Shown: piece by piece, positions 1 through 8,744 of the stretch
Position numbering within the stretch: position 1 is the first letter of the stretch
Layout of the letters: each line of letters begins with the position of its first letter
Assembly: GCA_903844815.1 (NCBI GenBank)
Contig: CAIMVD010000362.1
Span: 1 to 36,567 of the forward strand
Direction: 5' to 3'
DNA from: an uncultured Bacteroidota bacterium
GTDB taxonomy: Bacteria; Bacteroidota; Bacteroidia; Bacteroidales; VadinHA17
DNA length: 36,567 nt
The notes under the pieces: generated by a model
What the model was told of the DNA's origin: nothing
The model's input: the letters and a program-made list of their open reading frames with translations, nothing else
The model's database searches: none
Program-made: the position numbers and the translations under genes

Positions 1-373
1 CTCCGTCTCTTAGTCTCCCCATCACCCCCAACCCCACCATCATTCCGATGACATTAGATATCATATCATTCACATTAAACGCCCTGTAAGTAAGAAAATA
101 CTGCACCCCCTCGGCAGCCAGAGCCAGTCCTATCCCAGCCACTACCGCCACCCATACCGGCAGCCCGTAAATGCGTATGCTTATAAAAAACCAGGGGAGG
201 AACAAGATACCATGAAGAAGGTGGTCGAGACGGATCTCCACAATGTAAACATTATTCAGGGCATGACTTCTGAATCCGGTCAGAGGAAAGACAACCATCA
301 GGAAGATGAAGGTAATATAGCCCCAGAAGATTTTTGAGTGATTGGAGTGGAGGAATTTGGTGAAGGGGTTCAT
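1..373 (-). CDS. VanZ-like membrane protein (3' end cut by window edge)
   Basis: Reading the minus strand from an ATG at 373 gives 124 open codons that run off the window edge, so the C-terminus is missing. The visible protein has about four hydrophobic segments. It carries the VanZ-like signature: a charged RLDHLLHG motif near residue 49 at the start of a membrane helix, then an AEGVQYF motif near residue 86 and a FNVNDMISNVIG stretch near residue 99. VanZ-like proteins are small inner-membrane proteins, and one family member lowers teicoplanin susceptibility; most have no known biochemical role. It lies 138 bp downstream of the deacetylase-like gene. Its base composition is GC-rich like the export genes at the other end and unlike the AT-rich core, so it is probably outside the glycan-specific part. 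Family assignment is good; function is not established. Confidence 0.8.
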   Translation of the reverse strand, partial: MNPFTKFLHSNHSKIFWGYITFIFLMVVFPLTGFRSHALNNVYIVEIRLDHLLHGILFLPWFFISIRIYGLPVWVAVVAGIGLALAAEGVQYFLTYRAFNVNDMISNVIGMMVGLGVMGRLRDG

Positions 374-511
374 ACTTATTAAGTATCTGTTCCAGGTTGT
401 GAGAATGACTCAGAGACTTTGGGACCTTTTGGGACGGAAATTGTACAGGTTCTTAGATAATTTGCTTTTATAGACGTCTCTTTGTCCCTTTTTCATTAAG
501 TCTCAGTCCTC
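374..511. other. Intergenic region with an imperfect inverted repeat
   Basis: This 138-bp gap separates the deacetylase-like gene from the VanZ-like gene. It contains GGGAC and GAGACTTT words in one orientation at about 408-436 and their approximate complements at about 472-510. An imperfect hairpin is therefore possible and could act as a transcription terminator or be a decayed repeat. No gene is seen. Confidence 0.3.
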
Positions 512-1267
512 TTATTCCTTCCTGATTTTCACAATAAAATATTTCGCCGCATTCTTTGCATTTTGCATTGCTAGTTCCTTCACCCACAATATTGGGTTAT
601 CGGTCCATCTTTGGGGATGGAATGTAAACATAACCTGATCGGGCAGAAGACTTATATTATTTATGATATCAAAAGTGGATTTGAAATTGAAGGTAAAATT
701 ACTTTGAACTTTATCCCTGACACTCACTGATGCGCCGTTCCAACGCCTACCGGTATCGGAAAGGTAAGCAACTTTGTTGAAATCAATATCAAAATAGGGT
801 TCGCCGATAATGCCAACAGAGTGGTAATCAAAGCTTTTCCAAAGGTCTTTGTTGTCGTATTTTGAGCGGGGACTGCCATGCATACAGATAGTTGAAACAG
901 GGACAATCCGGCGGAAAGTATCAAGATTATGTCGAAACTCATCCCATGCCTTTATTGGATCGCCCTGGCTAGTATCCATCGTTTCATAATGATACCCGAT
1001 TTCATGCCCAAGATTAGCGATTTGACTTATTATTTTTTCATCAAAAATACCTGGCAATACTCTGAAGTAATAAGAACCTACTACTCTACAATAATTTTCA
1101 ATTTTAGCCATTTTAAGAGCATTCTCAGGTAGTCTATCCACGTCATGTCTTAATACAATACCTTTCTCTGCTGGATTCTTAATATACTCTTTAAATGACA
1201 TAAAAAAATAACCATTTTCTAAAAGTGTACGAATTATACTGATATAACTATTTAAAGTAAAATCCAT
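512..1267 (-). CDS. Polysaccharide deacetylase-like protein (CE4-type fold)
   Basis: This 251-residue protein looks like the NodB/CE4-type polysaccharide deacetylases, which remove acetyl groups from N-acetylated sugars using a metal ion. An RHDVD motif at residues 40-44 matches the metal-binding Asp motif. GHEIGYHYET at 87-96 supplies the usual His-rich second motif (H88, H93). There is no signal peptide, so it is likely cytoplasmic and may act on a nucleotide- or lipid-linked sugar, as related proteins in capsule loci are thought to do. It is the last gene of the AT-rich cluster, 39 bp after the DUF354 gene. FemAB-like, DUF354 and deacetylase-like genes in a row look like one module. The substrate is unknown, and a catalytically altered member is possible. 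Confidence 0.75.
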   Translation of the reverse strand: MDFTLNSYISIIRTLLENGYFFMSFKEYIKNPAEKGIVLRHDVDRLPENALKMAKIENYCRVVGSYYFRVLPGIFDEKIISQIANLGHEIGYHYETMDTSQGDPIKAWDEFRHNLDTFRRIVPVSTICMHGSPRSKYDNKDLWKSFDYHSVGIIGEPYFDIDFNKVAYLSDTGRRWNGASVSVRDKVQSNFTFNFKSTFDIINNISLLPDQVMFTFHPQRWTDNPILWVKELAMQNAKNAAKYFIVKIRKE

Positions 1268-1306
1268 CTTAATCCGGAATCCAAATACACGTAATTATTA
1301 TAAACC

Positions 1307-2398
1307 CTATTTGAAATTCATCCAAAATTCTAGTGTATCAGTTACTTTATGATAACTCGATGGATAGTTTTCAATAAACCAACTCCAAAACAATGTTACA
1401 TCAATCTTATCACTTAATAAGACCTGTCGTCGATTTTGCCATTCATCACGTAAATTAGGAAAATCTAAAAGTGACTTAAGTTTTACAATCATGCTATCAA
1501 AATTTTCGGGCTTAAATGCAAATGTAAGTCCATACCTATGTTCTTCCTCCTCTAAATATGATATTCTACCAGCAAATGAGTTGCAACGAAGGGAAGGAAC
1601 TCCAAGTACAGCTGCCTCAGACGACATTGTCTGACTATCTCCTAAAAACATAGTTGAAAAAAACAAGAATGAATGCATCTTCTCTGGGCCAATCTTCATC
1701 TGATATCTCTCTAGTTCGGGTTCAATTTTTCTTTCTGTAGTTATAAATATTTTGCCATAAGGTCTCAGAATGTTGATCAGAATCAACTTTTGTTCCAGAG
1801 AAAGACCGGCAATACCAACATCATGATGAGCTTTGAACACATTGAAACGCATTATGAAATAAGTTTCACCAACGTTTATTCCGACATCTTCTAGCACTTG
1901 AGGATCGGGTTTAAAGTTTTTTGTATGAAGATACGCCAACTCATGAAATCCTGGATAAAATATCGTATCATTTCTAATTCTCTTCCCTTTAAGTGAATCT
2001 GGGGATAATAGTACTGTTGCATACGGTGTTACATGGTTTGTTATAAGAGGTTGAACTTCATCATCATCGTCATCAAAAACAATAGATTTAATGTTTGATA
2101 TTTTCGAAATGTGTGCTATGGAAACTGACGTACCTATCGCAATATCTACCTTTTTCCAAATACATATACCTAAAATGATAAAGTCATATATTATTTGCTT
2201 CAAAATTTTTCCAATCAAAGTATCTGCCTTTTTTGGTAGAACATAGTACTTGTACCCATAAATATTAAGTAACTGTTTAGCTATCTCTAAATTTTTAACT
2301 GTCCATATTATACAATGGCCTTGTGATTCAAGTTTTCTTGCCATATTCCTATAATAATGAACATGTGCTGGATGTCCGATATCAATTAATATTCTCAT
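1307..2398 (-). CDS. DUF354 family protein, GT-B-like
   Basis: The 363-residue protein starts with IDIGHPAHVHYYRN (residues 5-18), the hallmark of the DUF354 family. These proteins resemble the GT-B fold of UDP-GlcNAc 2-epimerases and MurG-like glycosyltransferases and occur in archaeal and bacterial surface-glycan loci. Later conserved pieces are a run of five aspartates near residue 109 and a GDSQTMSSEAAVLGVPS segment near residue 253, which resembles the nucleotide-sugar binding half of GT-B enzymes. Its ATG overlaps the stop of the upstream FemAB-like gene by 4 bp (ATGA type), implying translational coupling. The exact reaction is unknown; a glycosyltransferase or epimerase role is an inference from the fold. 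Confidence 0.75.
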   Translation of the reverse strand: MRILIDIGHPAHVHYYRNMARKLESQGHCIIWTVKNLEIAKQLLNIYGYKYYVLPKKADTLIGKILKQIIYDFIILGICIWKKVDIAIGTSVSIAHISKISNIKSIVFDDDDDEVQPLITNHVTPYATVLLSPDSLKGKRIRNDTIFYPGFHELAYLHTKNFKPDPQVLEDVGINVGETYFIMRFNVFKAHHDVGIAGLSLEQKLILINILRPYGKIFITTERKIEPELERYQMKIGPEKMHSFLFFSTMFLGDSQTMSSEAAVLGVPSLRCNSFAGRISYLEEEEHRYGLTFAFKPENFDSMIVKLKSLLDFPNLRDEWQNRRQVLLSDKIDVTLFWSWFIENYPSSYHKVTDTLEFWMNFK

Positions 2399-3393
2399 CT
2401 ATGTAATTTTGATAAAAACTTCAATCCCCATTTACCTACTTTGTAAAGTAGGGGATTTAATACATTAAGGAACCTCCCCTGATCTACCAAATCCCCACCA
2501 AATTCGAGTTTATATTTTCTAACTCCATAATCAACATTAGGTTGGCCTGCTCCCATAAAATCAACCAATGGTATTTTGTTATCAATTGCAAACTCCAAAG
2601 CAGCAACAACTGCAAGATGGGTTGGGAAAATTCTAGGATTATAATCCCGAATTCCGCAATAATAAAAAGTGAAGAGATTTTTCCCTGGAAATATCATACA
2701 AAAAGAACCCCCTATAGTATAATTGTCATGTTTTACAATAAAAACTTTTAAAATATTTACTTTATATAATTCTCGAAAAAAATCCAAAGAAGGAAGTGGT
2801 AATTTGACTTTTCGAAAATAAAGTTCTTTTAGAATTTGATATATTTTGAAAAAGTCTTCCTCCTTTGAACATAATGAATAAGACGCACCATTTAATATTG
2901 ATTGCTTTATTTCTCTTCTCCTATTATACTTAAATAATTTAAACAAGCTATCTTTTGTAATGCCATCAAGATTAAGCTTTACATTTAAGTATGAATTATA
3001 GACCCATCTTGATTCCTTAAAAGAATCTTCAAACATTGTATAATCAAAAAAATTACGTGTTTCAAGATAAATAGCCTTCCTTTTTAATAATTGTGTTGCT
3101 GTTGAAAGGAAGTAAGTCATCTCCGTTTTAGAAGCTTGACTGATTACTGGACCGCCGAAAATTATACCACGGCGTGTAAATAATCCCATTACTCCAGGTT
3201 CTTTGATTATAGTTACAACCATGAGTATTTTTAGTGTTTCAGAAACAGACAATGCAAAAACTTCTCCCATAAAGCCGGTCACTTTACTTATTATAGCAAA
3301 GTATTCTGGTGTTTGAAAAGGAGAAGTAAATGAACTAGTCTCTAACAATCTAATCCATTTGTCTTTAGGAATATTATTATGCAATAATATCAT
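2395..3393 (-). CDS. FemAB-like / GNAT-superfamily acyltransferase
   Basis: This 332-residue protein matches FemAB-like proteins, which have tandem GNAT folds. Supporting features are the FQTPEYF stretch near residue 27, a basic FKYNRRREIK segment near 154, and the C-terminal VDFMGAGQPNVDYGVRKYKLEFGG region near 277-300, where the family has its characteristic aromatic/Lys-Phe-Gly motif. Classical FemAB enzymes transfer amino acids from aminoacyl-tRNA to peptidoglycan precursors; relatives in polysaccharide loci are thought to N- or O-acylate sugars, but donor and acceptor are rarely known. It overlaps the DUF354 gene by 4 bp. A second, divergent FemAB/GNAT-like protein lies at 19126-20106. 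No signal peptide is seen, so it is cytoplasmic. Confidence 0.7.
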   Translation of the reverse strand: MILLHNNIPKDKWIRLLETSSFTSPFQTPEYFAIISKVTGFMGEVFALSVSETLKILMVVTIIKEPGVMGLFTRRGIIFGGPVISQASKTEMTYFLSTATQLLKRKAIYLETRNFFDYTMFEDSFKESRWVYNSYLNVKLNLDGITKDSLFKLFKYNRRREIKQSILNGASYSLCSKEEDFFKIYQILKELYFRKVKLPLPSLDFFRELYKVNILKVFIVKHDNYTIGGSFCMIFPGKNLFTFYYCGIRDYNPRIFPTHLAVVAALEFAIDNKIPLVDFMGAGQPNVDYGVRKYKLEFGGDLVDQGRFLNVLNPLLYKVGKWGLKFLSKLHR

Positions 3394-3713
3394 GCAAAAT
3401 AATTTAAACTTACTTTATTCAATTAATATTGTTGCTTTGAAAGTTAAAACTCTTCTAGTAACACTTTCTAGATGAAATTTATAGATTTGTTTTGAGACCC
3501 TGAGTCCCCATCCATCTTGAAAGTGAAAGGACAATAGTACTCGTAAGCACAAGTTATGAAACATTAAAAAAACGAATCGATTTTCTTCACGCATAATAGT
3601 GCTTTTCATTAGAATAATAATTTTCGATTTAAAAATAGAAATAGTAAATTAGAATTTTTTCGTTCTATTAAGTTAGAAGTGTTATAACAAACTGAAATAT
3701 ATTCTCGTCATAA
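3394..3713 (-). pseudogene. 320-bp gap with an unrecognised 64-codon ORF (possible gene remnant)
   Basis: This is the longest non-coding gap inside the core. It holds one minus-strand ORF of 64 codons at 3415-3609 ending 21 bp before the FemAB-like gene. Its sequence does not resemble a family I recognise with confidence. The C-terminal part (FQDGWGLRVS, then RRVLTFKATI) vaguely recalls the tails of heparinase II/III-like lyases, which often neighbour CapK-like and GT4 genes in such loci, so a decayed lyase remnant is conceivable. It may equally be a chance ORF or a small unknown gene. The rest of the gap is AT-rich with no visible repeat. Confidence 0.2.
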
Positions 3714-4652
3714 TTAAGATATTTTTTCATAAATTTGCACTATTCTCCTTGCTACACTGCCACTATCAAGTCCTAATTCAATGATACGCTGTCTACCATT
3801 TGTTCTACCTATTTTTTGTGAAAAGACTAAAGCTTCATCTAATTTTAGTTTAACATCCATTGGATCAAAACCACAAATAAAACAACCTTTTGTATTTGCA
3901 ATTACCCAACTTACATCACCAACATTTGTTGTTACAATTGGGATGTTACAAGCCATCGCTTCCTTTATAACATTTGGGCTACCTTCCCAAAAACTTGTGA
4001 GAAGAATTACATCTGATCCATTCATCCATATTGGAACATCAATTTGAGGAATTTGATCCAAAAAATGGACTTCAATATTCTCTGATTTCATAAGTTTCAA
4101 AGCGTCGGATGCCATTCGAAAATTCTTTTCAACTCGCTTTGGATTTGAAGGAAACAAAATATGTTTTTTTGCTTTATCCCAATTAAGAAACTCTTGGCAT
4201 TTGATCTTGTCATTAGGAGTGTAAATATCAATATTCACACCATTAGGAATTATACTAATTTTAGCAAAATTGAAATTTTTTTTCATATCCGCTGATTTCA
4301 GGATAATAAACCTCCAGTTGAAAAAATAAGAGAATAAATAGATAACATATTTCATAAATGAATTTGACTTTACATCACTGCCCATTAATGAAACGATTAA
4401 GGGTTGGGCTTTAGCCAGCGATGTAGCAAATGCAGAAAGAGAATAGTGAGAATGAATTATATCATACTTGTTTTTTTTTAAGTGGTTCCTTAGTGGATAT
4501 ATGTTTTTTACATATCCCCAAAAACCTTTCCCTTTAAATAAAAAATAATCTATTTTAATTTTAGAATCAAATTCAAGAATCGAATTTGCTTGATTCAAAA
4601 TAATTGGTGAAAGAGATTGTTTATTCCCACTAGCAGTAAATAGTACCCTCAT
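3714..4652 (-). CDS. Family 4 glycosyltransferase
   Basis: A 312-residue GT-B protein with typical GT4 features: an N-terminal Rossmann half with a YDIIHSHYSLSA stretch (63-74), an IIPNGVN motif (134-140) at the domain junction, and the nucleotide-sugar binding EX7E motif formed by E223 and E231 in a WEGSPNVIKEAMA segment. It is expected to add one sugar to the lipid-linked repeat unit on the cytoplasmic membrane face. At 312 residues it is shorter than most GT4 enzymes (about 360), mainly in the N-terminal half, but both halves are present. Upstream lies a 201-bp inserted element; without that element the start would sit 14 bp after the methyltransferase stop. Confidence 0.85.
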   Translation of the reverse strand: MRVLFTASGNKQSLSPIILNQANSILEFDSKIKIDYFLFKGKGFWGYVKNIYPLRNHLKKNKYDIIHSHYSLSAFATSLAKAQPLIVSLMGSDVKSNSFMKYVIYLFSYFFNWRFIILKSADMKKNFNFAKISIIPNGVNIDIYTPNDKIKCQEFLNWDKAKKHILFPSNPKRVEKNFRMASDALKLMKSENIEVHFLDQIPQIDVPIWMNGSDVILLTSFWEGSPNVIKEAMACNIPIVTTNVGDVSWVIANTKGCFICGFDPMDVKLKLDEALVFSQKIGRTNGRQRIIELGLDSGSVARRIVQIYEKIS

Positions 4653-4672
4653 CTTTCAATACAACATTATTT

Positions 4673-4681
4673 ACATTTTAT
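4673..4681. repeat. Left target-site duplication (9 bp)
   Basis: ACATTTTAT here is repeated exactly at 4883-4891, directly abutting the two ends of the inserted element at 4682-4882. Confidence 0.75.
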
Positions 4682-4882
4682 CACAAGTGTCCACTAAAAA
4701 TTAAAAATTGATTTTCATAGTCAGAATATCGAGACATAATAACTGATTATTAATCATTTACATTTATATTGTTAGTTTTGGCAAGCATAAGTATTTTCAA
4801 ATCGTGGACATAATATTTATTTGTAACTCGCACATAAATATATGGTTATGTCATTGTTTTAAAATTTAAGTGGACACTACTG
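4682..4882. mobile_element. MITE-like 201-bp non-autonomous element with terminal inverted repeats
   Basis: The two ends are inverted repeats. The left arm 4682-4707 and the reverse complement of the right arm 4857-4882 match at 21 of 26 positions, including an unbroken AGTGTCCACT core at 4686-4695 and 4869-4878. Both ends begin with CA. The element is flanked by a perfect 9-bp direct duplication (ACATTTTAT at 4673-4681 and 4883-4891). It has no transposase ORF, so it would need to be mobilised in trans by an IS with matching ends. A 9-bp duplication occurs in IS4-type and several other families, so the parent cannot be named from this alone. The right end lies inside the coding end of the methyltransferase gene and supplies its last Gln codon and TAG stop. 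Removing the element and one duplication copy restores a tight junction to the GT4 gene. Confidence 0.75.
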
Positions 4883-5584
4883 ACATTTTATGCAAAGTAC
4901 AATTTCTGAACCTAAATATGAATATTTCTCCTGTTTTTTATAAAACAAGAAAAGCAATTTAAGTCTTGTTTTATAACCAAATATTGAAAATAGTGGTGAA
5001 ATAGGAAGATAAACGATCTTGTAAGAGATTACTAAACCAACCTGAACTAATATTTTATTAATTTGACTTGTACTCGTTTGATTTATATTGTAATTATACT
5101 TGTTTCTTCCAAAATATTTATACCTCCAATAATTTATTTTAGAAATAAAATTATCACTGTCTGAATATTGTAAAATAATAAGTCCATTTTCTTTAACTAT
5201 ATCCTTTAGCTTTAATATTAGACTTTCAACATTTTCTACATGAGCCAACACGCCGAAGCAAACAACTATATCGTATTTGATATTTGGCGCGTAATTCATT
5301 ATATCTGCTTGGATAAATTTTGCATTGTCCCAATAATATGTCGGAATTTTCTTCTTGGAAAGTGCCAACATATTCTCTGATAAATCAAGAAAAGTAACGG
5401 TATTTTGCTCAATAAGATCCAGGGTTAATTCGCCATCTCCACAGCCAACATCAATAATGTTAAGACCACCGTAACCGGAGAGAATATCCTTAATAATAAA
5501 TTTTCTTAGTTTAACAACTGGATTATTTTTTAAATAAATATCCGTCGCATCAAAGAAGGTTTTTACTTGAATAGCCTTTTGCAT
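4877..5584 (-). CDS. SAM-dependent class I methyltransferase, C-terminus altered by insertion
   Basis: The 235-residue protein has the class I methyltransferase fold. Motif I is IIDVGCGDGELT (43-54), an acidic FLDLSENMLALS segment (about 70-81) is motif II-like, and YDIVVCFGVLAHV (105-117) is the post-II segment. It probably methylates a sugar hydroxyl or a sugar-linked group of the repeat unit. The last two codons (CAG TAG) belong to the 201-bp inserted element. In the reconstructed uninterrupted sequence the frame would read on from the duplicated ATAAAATGT (Ile-Lys-Cys) into AAA TAA, so the ancestral protein would end in Lys instead of Gln and be the same length. The insertion is therefore probably harmless to the enzyme, though it separates the gene from the downstream GT4. 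The substrate is unknown. Confidence 0.8.
   Translation of the reverse strand: MQKAIQVKTFFDATDIYLKNNPVVKLRKFIIKDILSGYGGLNIIDVGCGDGELTLDLIEQNTVTFLDLSENMLALSKKKIPTYYWDNAKFIQADIMNYAPNIKYDIVVCFGVLAHVENVESLILKLKDIVKENGLIILQYSDSDNFISKINYWRYKYFGRNKYNYNINQTSTSQINKILVQVGLVISYKIVYLPISPLFSIFGYKTRLKLLFLFYKKQEKYSYLGSEIVLCIKCQ
4883..4891. repeat. Right target-site duplication (9 bp)
   Basis: An exact copy of the 9-bp sequence at 4673-4681. On the coding strand it encodes Ile-Lys-Cys, the last residues of the methyltransferase before the element-derived Gln and stop. Confidence 0.75.
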
Positions 5585-5774
5585 TAATTCAGAGATATAA
5601 TATTACTGAGCATGAAACGAAATCTATTGATGCAAAAAAATATGACCTGAATATATATCATAAACTACAACGATTAGAAATTTAAAAAGTCCATTTTAAT
5701 AGCATTATGCACACGATACTAATGTTAATTTTTCCCTTATATTGTTTATACCCCCTCAATTACTATTTTATAAA

Positions 5775-7193
5775 TTATTTATGCTCATGATTAATGTATT
5801 TATACTTTCCATTTTCCTCATTTGGAATATGATCAACAAGTATAACTCTAACTTTATCAATAAATTTTCCAAGTTCGGTTGATAGTCTTTGTAATATGTT
5901 TTCTGAAATAATGCTTTGTGATTCAATTTTAAAATCAATTGACTCATCATCGTATTGAGTAACCTGAAACCTACTTATTAAATCCGTTGTTATCCCAACT
6001 TCATATAATATATCAGTAAAAAAAACACCATGTACTAGGGAACCATCTCTTATTTTAATTGTATCAATCGATCTCCCAATAATAGAACCCATTAATTGGC
6101 TATTAACTCCACAATTACATTTACCAGTATATAATGTTGCAATATCACCAATTTCATATCGTATAAAAGGCATAATATAATTGTCTAACGAGGTCACAAC
6201 AAGCCGGCCAGGTTTGTTGAATTGCTGTTTATCATTTTCATCTATGACTTCCACATAAACATGTTCCTCATTTATATGTAATCCATGGTGCTCTTTACAT
6301 TCATAAGATATTGCAGAAACTTCTCCACAACCATACTGATCGAAAACGGGTACGCCAAATACTTCCTCCAATAATTTACGATAATTAGGCATAAGTGTTT
6401 CTGAAGTAGTTGAGATTGCTTTTAAACTTTTATTAACATGCAAATTTTCTTTTTGCATATATTTAGCAAGAAGAATTATTGCCGATAAGTAACCTTTAAT
6501 TAAAACAGGATCATATTTAATTATTTTTGAATATATCGCAGGTAATTTTTTTGTGCTTATCTGGAAAGCATTTATTGTTTCCTTGTTTAAAACAAAATCG
6601 ATTACTTTTCCTATGATTCTATTTTGTAATGAAGTATTAAGGACAGTTCTTGAACCCCAAAATGTTAAAACACGATCTTCTTTGCTGATTCCAATCCAGT
6701 TATACCATCTATAGTAGGATGCCCATGTAAAGGACCTATTTTTTCTATCAGATAAAACAATTAAAGGAACTCCTGTGGTTCCTCCAGTTTTCCCCTTTTT
6801 AATTTTTTTAAGGTTATCGACTTCGGCTATTAATTTTTTTTGATTATTTCTTGCCAACTCCTTAGTAAGAATTGGTATTTTTTGAATGTCTTCCAGAGAT
6901 TGTATATCCTCGGGTACAATACCATTCAAATTAAATAATTCTGAATAATAAGGTACATGTTGATAACTATATTGGACTAACTCTTGCAGTTTTCTCAATC
7001 TATAGGCTTTCATTTTCTCATCATTCCAGAATTGACTTCCATGAAGTACCCTCATTGTACGCAGAATACCTGTCCCTTTCCAAAAGTCTTGAAAGGGAAA
7101 TCCGAAGTACTTTGCGATTCTTGCACGGATTTCATGTACCATATTAGAAATAAATGTAACCTTATTATATTTTACGTTATCGCCAAAAACCAC
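5775..7193 (-). CDS. CapK / phenylacetate-CoA ligase-like adenylate-forming protein
   Basis: The 472-residue protein belongs to the adenylate-forming superfamily in its CapK (phenylacetate-CoA ligase-like) branch, common in capsule loci. Landmarks are the phosphate-binding GKTGGTTGVP loop (134-143), YGCGE (287-291) for adenine binding, RYEIGD (345-350) and GRSID (373-377). A CNCG pair (C359, C361) follows, as in many PaaK relatives. The C-terminal lysine region reads ENGKYKYI instead of the more usual GKxR pattern. Family members are assumed to activate an acyl group or modify sugars, but no reaction is firmly established for CapK. An alternative start at 7142 (Met18) would remove a weakly conserved leader. 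Gaps of 117 and 190 bp flank it, larger than elsewhere in the cluster. Confidence 0.8.
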   Translation of the reverse strand: MVFGDNVKYNKVTFISNMVHEIRARIAKYFGFPFQDFWKGTGILRTMRVLHGSQFWNDEKMKAYRLRKLQELVQYSYQHVPYYSELFNLNGIVPEDIQSLEDIQKIPILTKELARNNQKKLIAEVDNLKKIKKGKTGGTTGVPLIVLSDRKNRSFTWASYYRWYNWIGISKEDRVLTFWGSRTVLNTSLQNRIIGKVIDFVLNKETINAFQISTKKLPAIYSKIIKYDPVLIKGYLSAIILLAKYMQKENLHVNKSLKAISTTSETLMPNYRKLLEEVFGVPVFDQYGCGEVSAISYECKEHHGLHINEEHVYVEVIDENDKQQFNKPGRLVVTSLDNYIMPFIRYEIGDIATLYTGKCNCGVNSQLMGSIIGRSIDTIKIRDGSLVHGVFFTDILYEVGITTDLISRFQVTQYDDESIDFKIESQSIISENILQRLSTELGKFIDKVRVILVDHIPNEENGKYKYINHEHK

Positions 7194-7310
7194 GGTATAG
7201 TTTGAATATTTATATTTTTCTCAAATCAAGCTATAGAATTTAACGTTGGAGGGATTAATCTCTTTTTTTGAGGGTTGCGTGCTCCCAAGTTGTTAAATAT
7301 CAAACTTCAT

Positions 7311-8744
7311 TCAAATAATTCCTCTTCCTGCTAATTTGATAAAATTCCATCCCAAAAAACATATAACAATAAGAAATAGAAATGGATTAAACCATTTCTT
7401 TTGAAAAGATGTAACATTACACATCCCAACCGCTGAAAAAATAATTAGTAATGGAATCATTGGCAGATGATATCTGGTATTACTCGCATAGCCAGAATAT
7501 GCCAGAACAAAAAGATAGCTAACCAGAATCATCAGTAAAAACAAATTGTGCCTAATATCCAATTTGATGATTCTATAAATACCAATTGCATAAAAAAATA
7601 CCAGGAAATTTCTAACGAAACTTCCTCCCGCACTCAATAAAATACTTTCCTGCCCAGATATATTTACAAAAGACGGGAATGGACCTATAATAACAAATAA
7701 TAAATATGATGGAATTGATGCTAATTGTGTTCCAATAGAATTAATAGAATATCTTGCTATATTCTTATCAAAAAAACCTTCTGAGGATTTAATAGAATTT
7801 GAAAATTCAGAACCTACATTAGTAATTGATGCAATTACATACAATGAGATAAACGCAACAAAAATGTACAAAATTCTTTCATTCGAGATTTTTCTGAATC
7901 TTATAATCAATGCTATTAAAAAAGAGACACCAATAATTCCCGATAAGAAAGTTCTAAATGCTGCAATTCCAGATAGACAAATCAATCCAAATATCAAGTT
8001 TTTAAGCCAACTTGCCTTAGCTGCAATAAACATTTGTAAATAATAAATGCAAAGTAAGAATAGGCATATTAATACCATCTCTTTTAAAGCTTCTGCAGAA
8101 TAATAATAAAAGAAAGGCATGAGCATCATCATTACAGATGATATAATTCCAATTTGATGATTATATTGATTTTTAGCAATTTTGTAAACTAATACAACAG
8201 ACCAGCTCCCAACCAATAAATTAGACAGACCATGTAACCACAGATTTGGACCAAATATAGCATACCAGATGAATATATAAAACATATAACCAAAATCAGC
8301 GATGCCTCCACATAATTTAATATAATCCGATACATTCAATTTGCCTAATAAGTAGTCTTGAGCCATCAGCATAGGTATGTAATGATAGCCTGTTGAATCG
8401 CCAGCATTTGGTGAAAATAACATCGAATTGTAGGGATATGAAATTACTTCTGAATTATAATTATAGAAGTAATAATATAAAGGAACTAGAAAAAAGAGCC
8501 TCAAAATAAAAGTAAGAAGAAAAATCGTCTTTATATAACTCTTGGAACTTTTATTGAAAAAATAATTTGGTAGTCTCTTCGTGCCATAAAAGAACAAAAC
8601 TACTGTTATAATCATATAAAAAATAAATCCGGCATTCACAAAATTATTTGTGAATAGGACGAAACCAAAAATGAGAGTTGCAAAAAAGGCAATTACAAAT
8701 TTTTGGGAATGAAAATAATTCCAAGAATAAGTTGCTTTATTCAT
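7311..8744 (-). CDS. Polytopic membrane protein, GT-C glycosyltransferase-like
   Basis: A 477-residue protein with about ten to twelve hydrophobic helices. After the third helix a loop contains NAGDSTGYHYIPM (about residues 113-125), with an acidic residue where GT-C enzymes carry their catalytic Asp. Near the C-terminus NTRYHLPMIPLLIIFSAVG resembles the R-Y-x-x-P-x-x-P segment of GT39/GT83-type proteins. GT-C enzymes transfer sugars from polyprenyl-phosphate donors on the periplasmic side. A Wzy-type polymerase is an alternative, since none is otherwise evident in the window, but the long periplasmic loop typical of Wzy is not obvious. It sits between the GT4 at 8895-10013 and the CapK-like gene. 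Confidence 0.6.
   Translation of the reverse strand: MNKATYSWNYFHSQKFVIAFFATLIFGFVLFTNNFVNAGFIFYMIITVVLFFYGTKRLPNYFFNKSSKSYIKTIFLLTFILRLFFLVPLYYYFYNYNSEVISYPYNSMLFSPNAGDSTGYHYIPMLMAQDYLLGKLNVSDYIKLCGGIADFGYMFYIFIWYAIFGPNLWLHGLSNLLVGSWSVVLVYKIAKNQYNHQIGIISSVMMMLMPFFYYYSAEALKEMVLICLFLLCIYYLQMFIAAKASWLKNLIFGLICLSGIAAFRTFLSGIIGVSFLIALIIRFRKISNERILYIFVAFISLYVIASITNVGSEFSNSIKSSEGFFDKNIARYSINSIGTQLASIPSYLLFVIIGPFPSFVNISGQESILLSAGGSFVRNFLVFFYAIGIYRIIKLDIRHNLFLLMILVSYLFVLAYSGYASNTRYHLPMIPLLIIFSAVGMCNVTSFQKKWFNPFLFLIVICFLGWNFIKLAGRGII

Noticed and set aside
5585-5774. Possible second mobile element in the 190-bp gap between the CapK-like gene and the methyltransferase
   Set aside because: No inverted ends, flanking duplication or similarity to the 201-bp element were found; it is plain AT-rich sequence.
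7240-7290. Palindromic GATTAATC followed by a T run, terminator-like
   Set aside because: The T run is on the plus strand, opposite to all genes, and the stem is short and imperfect.
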